A stretch of 64,000 bases of DNA from positions 124,001 to 188,000 of the forward strand of contig NZ_JTDI01000006.1 in the NCBI RefSeq assembly GCF_000802225.1. Reading direction: 5' to 3'. Below, one piece after another: positions 59,492 to 64,000 of this stretch. A program made the translations under genes and the position numbers. Each line of letters begins with the position of its first letter. The stretch's first letter is position 1. The DNA comes from Novosphingobium malaysiense. Its GTDB lineage: Bacteria; Pseudomonadota; Alphaproteobacteria; Sphingomonadales; Sphingomonadaceae. Under the pieces are notes generated by a model. The model was not told where the DNA came from. It saw only the letters and a program-made list of their open reading frames with translations, and searched no databases.

Positions 59492-60501
59492 GAGATCTTC
59501 AGCACCAGCTTGCCGGTATTGGCCCCGGTAAACAGCCGCATGAACGCCGGGTAGGCGTTCTCCAGCCCTTCCTGCACGTCCTCATCCATGCGCAGCTTTC
59601 CTTCGGCGAGCCACTGGGCCATCTGCGCGCCGCCTTCGGCGAACCGCTCGGCGTAGTCGGCGATCAGGAAGCCGTGGATGGTCGCGCGGCGGGCAAGCAC
59701 CTGCCACAAATTCCTGAGGCCGACTTTCTCCGGCGCATTGTATTCGCTGATCAGGCCGCAAAGCACGATGCGGGCATGATGCGCGAGATTGAACATTTCG
59801 GCCTCCATGACCGGGCCGCCGACGTTCTCGAAAACCATGTTCACGCCGTCCGGAGCAGCCTCGGCAATGGCCGCAACCAGAGCCTCGTGATCCTTGCCCT
59901 TGTAGTCGATGGCCGCATCGAAACCGTAGTCCTCGAGCAGGCGACGGCACTTTGCCGGTCCGCCCGCGATGCCCACGACGCGGCAGCCCTTGATCTTGCC
60001 GATCTGCCCCACCGCCGATCCGACGGCGCCCGCTGCGCCCGATACCAGCAGCGTTTCGCCGGCCCGCGGCTTGGCCACTTCCAGCAGGCCGAAGTAGCCG
60101 GTGAGCCCCACGGCCCCCAATGCGGACAGATAGTTCGAGGGAGAGGCTACGGCATCGGGATCGATCGCCATGGTGAAGCCGCCCGGCATCGCCACGGAAT
60201 AATCCTCCAAGGCGTTCAGGCCCATCACCCACTGGCCGACTGCGAAGTCCGGATTGTCCGATGCGTGGACGATCCCGACCGTGGTTGCCCGCACGGGATC
60301 GCCGAGCGGGATCGGCGGCATGTAGCTTTCCGCATCGTCCATCCAGCCGCGCTGCGCCGGATCGAGCGATGCGAAGCGGTTGCGAATGACAAGGCCACCC
60401 GGCGGCGGCACCGGTATGTCACTCGCCTCAAGCGCGAAGTCGCTTTCTTCGGGAGTTCCCTGGGGCCTGCGCACAAGCAGGAAGCGCCGATTTTCGGCCA
60501 T
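59488..60501 (-). CDS. NADP-dependent oxidoreductase, CurA/leukotriene-B4-dehydrogenase-like (MDR)
   Basis: 337-residue medium-chain reductase without zinc ligands, typical of 2-alkenal/enone reductases. The Rossmann motif is SGAAGAVGSAVGQ, with MVFENVGG and a C-terminal NTGKLVLKIS typical of the family. It probably reduces a C=C next to a carbonyl with NADPH. ATG 60501 starts the leftward operon, divergent from receptor 4 by 155 bp. Confidence 0.92.
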   Translation of the reverse strand: MAENRRFLLVRRPQGTPEESDFALEASDIPVPPPGGLVIRNRFASLDPAQRGWMDDAESYMPPIPLGDPVRATTVGIVHASDNPDFAVGQWVMGLNALEDYSVAMPGGFTMAIDPDAVASPSNYLSALGAVGLTGYFGLLEVAKPRAGETLLVSGAAGAVGSAVGQIGKIKGCRVVGIAGGPAKCRRLLEDYGFDAAIDYKGKDHEALVAAIAEAAPDGVNMVFENVGGPVMEAEMFNLAHHARIVLCGLISEYNAPEKVGLRNLWQVLARRATIHGFLIADYAERFAEGGAQMAQWLAEGKLRMDEDVQEGLENAYPAFMRLFTGANTGKLVLKIS

Positions 60502-60656
60502 GCATCATCTCCACCGTGTTTGGATGATTACCTCGGCAATCGCGGCCCAGACCGCACCTGATCATAGTGGCAGGTCTGTTTTGGCACAAAGCATTGCATA
60601 AAGACGAGGCAACAAGTCCGGCCACGACAATGTCGGGTCGCATGGGAGGAATCTGA

Positions 60657-62924
60657 ATGGCATTCGCACGTCTTCGCGGAGCGTGGCTGCTCGCGCTCAC
60701 CACAACTGCAATCTCCGGGTTTTCCGTTCCCGCCATGGCGCAGGACAGCGAGGACACCGCGGTTACCGATCCCAACGAAATCATCGTGTCGGCTCGCCGC
60801 CGCGAAGAAACGTTGCAGGACACGCCGGTGGCCATCACCGCCGTCAATGCTGCCATGCTTGAAAACAAGGCTGCAGTGAATATCGGCGACCTTCAGGGCG
60901 CAGCGCCGGGTCTGCTGATCACCCAGCAGAATTCGGGTGCCCAGGCAGCGAACATCTCGATCCGCGGCCTGACCTACGCCGATATCGAAAAGTCGCAGAC
61001 GCCCACCGTCGGCGTCGTGGTCGACGGCGTGACGATCGGTACCAACACCGGCCAGCTTCAGGACGCCTTCGACATCGCCCAGATCGAAGTCCTACGCGGC
61101 CCGCAAGGTACGCTGTTCGGTGCCAACACCATCGGCGGCGTGATCAGCATCACCCGTACCAAGCCCACCATGGAACCGGGCGTGAAGGCAGAATTCACCT
61201 ATGGCCGCTGGAATACCTGGGCGGCCAAGGCGATTCTCAACTACGGCGATGGCGAAAACTGGGGCATCAAGGCCTGGTATTTCCACAATGAGACCGACGG
61301 TTTCTACCACAACAAGCCGCGCGACACGAACGCCGGCTGGAGCAAGGGCGACAGCTACGGCGCCAGCCTGCTCTACCAGCCGATCGGATCCGCATTCGAT
61401 GCGCAGTTCACCATCGAAAACGTAGAGCAGACCTTCGATCCGGTAGTCAGCAACCTGACCAACAGCACCGAGGTGTTCTGCGCGTTCGAGCCTGCCGAGG
61501 AATGCAACCGCAACAACACGACCGATCTCTACACGACGTTCGGCGATCCCGCGAAGAGCACGTATCACGCGCCGGATGCCACGCTTCACATGAATTACGA
61601 TCTGGGTGACGTGACGCTCACCTCGATCACCGGGTGGCGCCATAGCCGCGAGAAGCAGACGCAGGACTTCGACGGCTCGACGACCGACCTGTACTACGTC
61701 GACCGCCGGCAGCACTACACCCAATGGAGCCAGGAACTGCGCGCTTCGGGCAACCTGTTCACGAGCTTCGACTACGTCGTCGGTGGTTATTTCTTCAATT
61801 CCAAGTACGACCTGAAGCAGTGGTCACGCGTTTTCGGCTTTGCGCCCGACGTCCCGCCCACCGAGTTCGACCAGAACCCGCAGTACGTCGAAGGCAAGAC
61901 CACGAGCTATGCCGTGTTCGGCGACTTCAACTGGTCATTCGCCGACAAGTGGCGTCTGTCCTTCGGCGGTCGCTGGTCGCATGACAACAAGAAGCTGAGC
62001 AACAGCTTTGCACAGGTAGGCCTGATCGGTACGGGCGACGCCAACTTCAGCAAGTTCACGCCGAAGGTAGGGATCGACTATCGCCCCAACAGCGACATGA
62101 TGCTCTATGCAAGCTGGTCGCGCGGCTACCGCTCGGGCGGCTTCAGTCCTCGCGCGGCCACGGCGGAGACGGCCAGCACGCCGTTCCAGCCGGAAACCGT
62201 CGATGCCTATGAAGTCGGCGCCAAGATGTCGCTGTTCGACCGCAGGCTGGACCTCAACCTCGCCGCCTATGTCTCCGACTACAAGAACATGCAGCAGAAT
62301 CTGACGGTCCCCGGTGGTCCTACCGGGAACCAGACGATCACCGGCAACGTACCGGGCGGCGCCATCATCAAAGGCATCGAGTTCGACGGTTCGCTGCGCG
62401 TCTCGTCCCGCCTGCGGTTTACCGCTTCGGGCGCCTACATGAAGTCGCACTTCCGCGACTTCATCACCGACGGGGTCTATGGCACAGAAATCGTGCCGTT
62501 CGACTATTCGGCCAATCGCCTGATCTACGCGCCGAAGTTCACTGCCTCGCTCAATGCGGATTACGAAGTGCCGACCAGCTTCGGTTCGGTCGCGGCGACG
62601 GCTGGATGGCGCCACATCAGCCCCTACGACGAGCAGATCTCGGCCGCTTCGCTGACTCCGATCACCGACGGTTCGGGCAATGTCACGCAGGTCATCGTCA
62701 ATGGCAACGACCCGCGCGTACGAACCACCACGCAGGATCTCATCGACGCGAGCCTGACTTTCAACTTCGAACTCGGCGACAAGGAAGCCTACTTCCGCGT
62801 CTTCGGTCGCAACCTGGCGAACGAGAAGACCACCACCCACGCATTCACGGTGGCCGGGCTCTGGTCGTTCGGCATGGCTCTCGAGCCTCGCACCTACGGC
62901 GCGACGATCGGGTTCAAGTACTGA
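60657..62924 (+). CDS. TonB-dependent receptor (receptor 4)
   Basis: 755-residue outer-membrane receptor. Signal peptide about 1-28 (ending AMA), box NEIIVSARRREE, plug motif RGPQGTLFGANTIGG and a barrel ending in an aromatic residue (IGFKY). GGGAGGA precedes the ATG. Its plug resembles that of receptor 3. Upstream AT-rich sequence contains GCATTGCATAAA (60591-60602), recalling TGCA elements near receptors 1 and 2. No FecIR or Ton complex genes nearby. Confidence 0.95.
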   Translation: MAFARLRGAWLLALTTTAISGFSVPAMAQDSEDTAVTDPNEIIVSARRREETLQDTPVAITAVNAAMLENKAAVNIGDLQGAAPGLLITQQNSGAQAANISIRGLTYADIEKSQTPTVGVVVDGVTIGTNTGQLQDAFDIAQIEVLRGPQGTLFGANTIGGVISITRTKPTMEPGVKAEFTYGRWNTWAAKAILNYGDGENWGIKAWYFHNETDGFYHNKPRDTNAGWSKGDSYGASLLYQPIGSAFDAQFTIENVEQTFDPVVSNLTNSTEVFCAFEPAEECNRNNTTDLYTTFGDPAKSTYHAPDATLHMNYDLGDVTLTSITGWRHSREKQTQDFDGSTTDLYYVDRRQHYTQWSQELRASGNLFTSFDYVVGGYFFNSKYDLKQWSRVFGFAPDVPPTEFDQNPQYVEGKTTSYAVFGDFNWSFADKWRLSFGGRWSHDNKKLSNSFAQVGLIGTGDANFSKFTPKVGIDYRPNSDMMLYASWSRGYRSGGFSPRAATAETASTPFQPETVDAYEVGAKMSLFDRRLDLNLAAYVSDYKNMQQNLTVPGGPTGNQTITGNVPGGAIIKGIEFDGSLRVSSRLRFTASGAYMKSHFRDFITDGVYGTEIVPFDYSANRLIYAPKFTASLNADYEVPTSFGSVAATAGWRHISPYDEQISAASLTPITDGSGNVTQVIVNGNDPRVRTTTQDLIDASLTFNFELGDKEAYFRVFGRNLANEKTTTHAFTVAGLWSFGMALEPRTYGATIGFKY

Positions 62925-62962
62925 TCGACCGATGGCCTGACCAAAGGGTCCGGGTCGGTGTC

Positions 62963-63009
62963 AAGGAGGCGTGCGGCTTACTCTCTCGCCGCACGCCTCC
63001 TTTCTATTT
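62963..63009 (+). terminator. Hairpin after receptor 4, probable terminator
   Basis: Perfect 15-bp stem (62963-62977 with 62988-63002) with a 10-nt loop; the following TTCTATTTG is only moderately T-rich. It lies 38 bp past the receptor stop and 34 bp before the next start, so some read-through into the SDR is possible. Confidence 0.7.
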
Positions 63010-63042
63010 GATGACATGAGAAACAGTCCAAGGAGCAAGCAG

Positions 63043-63807
63043 ATGGGCCGTCTGGAAGGCAAGATCACCCTCGTGACAGGGGCCGGTAACGACCGTGGGC
63101 TCGGTGCAGCAACAGCGCACCGTTTTGCCGAGGAAGGCGCGTTCGTCTATCTCACCGACCTGGATGCCGGCGGGGCCGAAGCCGTCGCCGGCGCCATTCG
63201 CGAAGCCGGGGGGCAGGCGGAAGCCCTGCCCCACGACGTGACCAGCGAAGCGGACTGGGACAAGGTGTTCTCGGTAGTCGAAAAGGGTCACGGACGGCTC
63301 GACGTTCTGGTGAACAATGCCGGTATCGCCATCCTCAAGCCGCTGACGATGCTCACCGCGGCGGACTGGGAAAAGCAGAACAAGGTCAACCTCGACAGCG
63401 TTTTCTACGGCGCCAAACGGGCCGTCGAACTGATGCGCAAGGTCGGCCACGGCGGATCGATCATCAACCTGTCGTCGATCGGCGGCCTTGTCGGCGTGCC
63501 GGCCTGCGGGGCTTATGGCGCGGCCAAGGGCGGCGTGCGCATCTTCTCCAAGGTCGTGGCGATGGAGTGCGCGGCCGAGGGCATTCGCTGCAATTCGGTC
63601 CACCCCGGCATGATCGAAACCGCGATGCAGGACGTCGCCCGCCGCGACAACCCCGAAGGCTTCAAGGAAATCGTCGCCAGCGTGCCGATGAAGCGGCTGG
63701 GCACACCGCTCGATATCGCCAACATGAACCTGTTCCTGGCCTCCGACGAAGCCAACTACATCACCGGCGCGGAATTCACCGTCGATGGCGGCGTGACCGC
63801 GATGTGA
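63043..63807 (+). CDS. Short-chain dehydrogenase/reductase (SDR)
   Basis: 254-residue classical SDR starting at ATG 63043 (AAGGAG upstream). The cofactor loop is TGAGNDRGLG (12-21), with two more residues than usual. TDLDAG at the end of strand two favours NAD; NNAG is present; catalytic Ser (LSSIGG), Tyr and Lys (GAYGAAKGG), and a late ITGAEFTVDGG. Earlier in-frame ATGs lie in the terminator region. Convergent with the ThuA-like gene at 63812. Confidence 0.92.
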   Translation: MGRLEGKITLVTGAGNDRGLGAATAHRFAEEGAFVYLTDLDAGGAEAVAGAIREAGGQAEALPHDVTSEADWDKVFSVVEKGHGRLDVLVNNAGIAILKPLTMLTAADWEKQNKVNLDSVFYGAKRAVELMRKVGHGGSIINLSSIGGLVGVPACGAYGAAKGGVRIFSKVVAMECAAEGIRCNSVHPGMIETAMQDVARRDNPEGFKEIVASVPMKRLGTPLDIANMNLFLASDEANYITGAEFTVDGGVTAM

Positions 63808-63811
63808 ACGC

Positions 63812-64000
63812 TCAGGTGGAGGGCGCGACCCAGCGGATCGCGTTCTCCACCAGCCGCCGGTAGTGCGGATTGTCGTAGGCCGATGGTCCGTCGCCCGGCT
63901 GCAGATAGACGAGCCGGCTGTTCATCACCTGCCGGGTCCAGCCGATGAGATCGCTTCCCGGTGGATGCTCCCAGCCATCGCGCGCGTACATTTGCCCCTG
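63812..64000 (-). CDS. ThuA-like domain protein, C-terminal end (5' end outside window)
   Basis: A leftward frame is open from base 64000 to TGA at 63812-63814, giving the last 62 residues of a gene starting outside the window. The end has the pattern SRLVYLQPGDGPSAYDNP then YRRLVENAIRWVA, which is the characteristic C-terminus of ThuA-family proteins. It lies 4 bp from the SDR stop. This is a different, more canonical ThuA member than the one at 31341. Confidence 0.78.
   Translation of the reverse strand, partial: QGQMYARDGWEHPPGSDLIGWTRQVMNSRLVYLQPGDGPSAYDNPHYRRLVENAIRWVAPST

Overview
The window is a 64 kb stretch of GC-rich, densely coding bacterial chromosome (or megaplasmid), most likely from a sphingomonad (Sphingomonadales; Novosphingobium or Sphingobium-like). 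The evidence is four TonB-dependent receptors with the sphingomonad-style N-terminus (signal peptide, then a box such as EIIVTAQKR), many Rieske oxygenases and SDRs, and interspersed inverted repeats of the kinds common in this order. I see no rRNA, tRNA, CRISPR array, transposase, integrase or phage gene. About 58 protein genes are supported, nearly all catabolic, so this looks like one large accessory catabolic region for hydrophobic, probably alicyclic, polycyclic or aromatic compounds. The substrate cannot be named from sequence alone.

Layout. 1-402: tail of an MFS transporter. 476-9022: TonB receptor, TetR regulator divergent from a cytochrome P450, then a leftward three-gene operon (MDR alcohol dehydrogenase, nitronate monooxygenase-like, LLM flavin oxidoreductase). 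9023-13262: second TonB receptor and a convergent thiolase. 13263-16747: rightward operon of an unknown 374-residue protein, an SDR, an APH-fold kinase and a small helical protein. 16774-27469: a leftward ten-gene operon, read from its 5' end as DUF35, Ltp2-like thiolase/aldolase, acyl-CoA dehydrogenase, 2-oxoacid dehydrogenase E1alpha, E1beta and E2, VOC protein, ACAD10/11-like acyl-CoA dehydrogenase, APH-fold kinase and acyl-CoA ligase. 27571-31256: GMC oxidoreductase, LuxR-type regulator, and a divergent acyl-CoA dehydrogenase that may pair with the one at 24670.

31341-38163: Rieske oxygenase with a ThuA-like gene, divergent from three SDRs and a VOC protein, then an SDR divergent from an ABM protein. 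38183-44833: leftward operon TonB receptor, NTF2-like, Rieske, VOC, Rieske, NTF2-like, with a divergent TetR gene at 45010. 45837-49344: SDR plus NTF2-like (rightward) facing Rieske, TIM-barrel and EthD genes (leftward). 49486-53523: acyl-CoA synthetase facing an SDR and FAD dehydrogenase. 53684-57305: SDR and two adjacent Rieske oxygenases. 57378-60501: small secreted protein, then an EthD-SDR-MDR operon. 60657-64000: fourth TonB receptor, SDR and the tail of a second ThuA-like gene.

How it could work together (inference). Receptors import the substrate; P450, Rieske and flavin enzymes oxygenate it; SDRs and MDR dehydrogenases oxidise alcohols; ligases make CoA thioesters; acyl-CoA dehydrogenases, the kinase/ACAD module and the thiolase/aldolase degrade the side chain or opened ring; and the E1/E2 complex oxidises a 2-oxo acid or diketone product. 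Ferredoxin, ferredoxin reductase, oxygenase beta subunits, E3 and TonB/ExbBD are all absent here and must come from elsewhere. The most notable signals are the separate-gene version of the eukaryotic ACAD11 kinase-dehydrogenase fusion, the 2-oxoacid dehydrogenase built into a beta-oxidation operon, and six Rieske oxygenases forming three paralogous pairs that all have Glu at the usual bridging Asp position.
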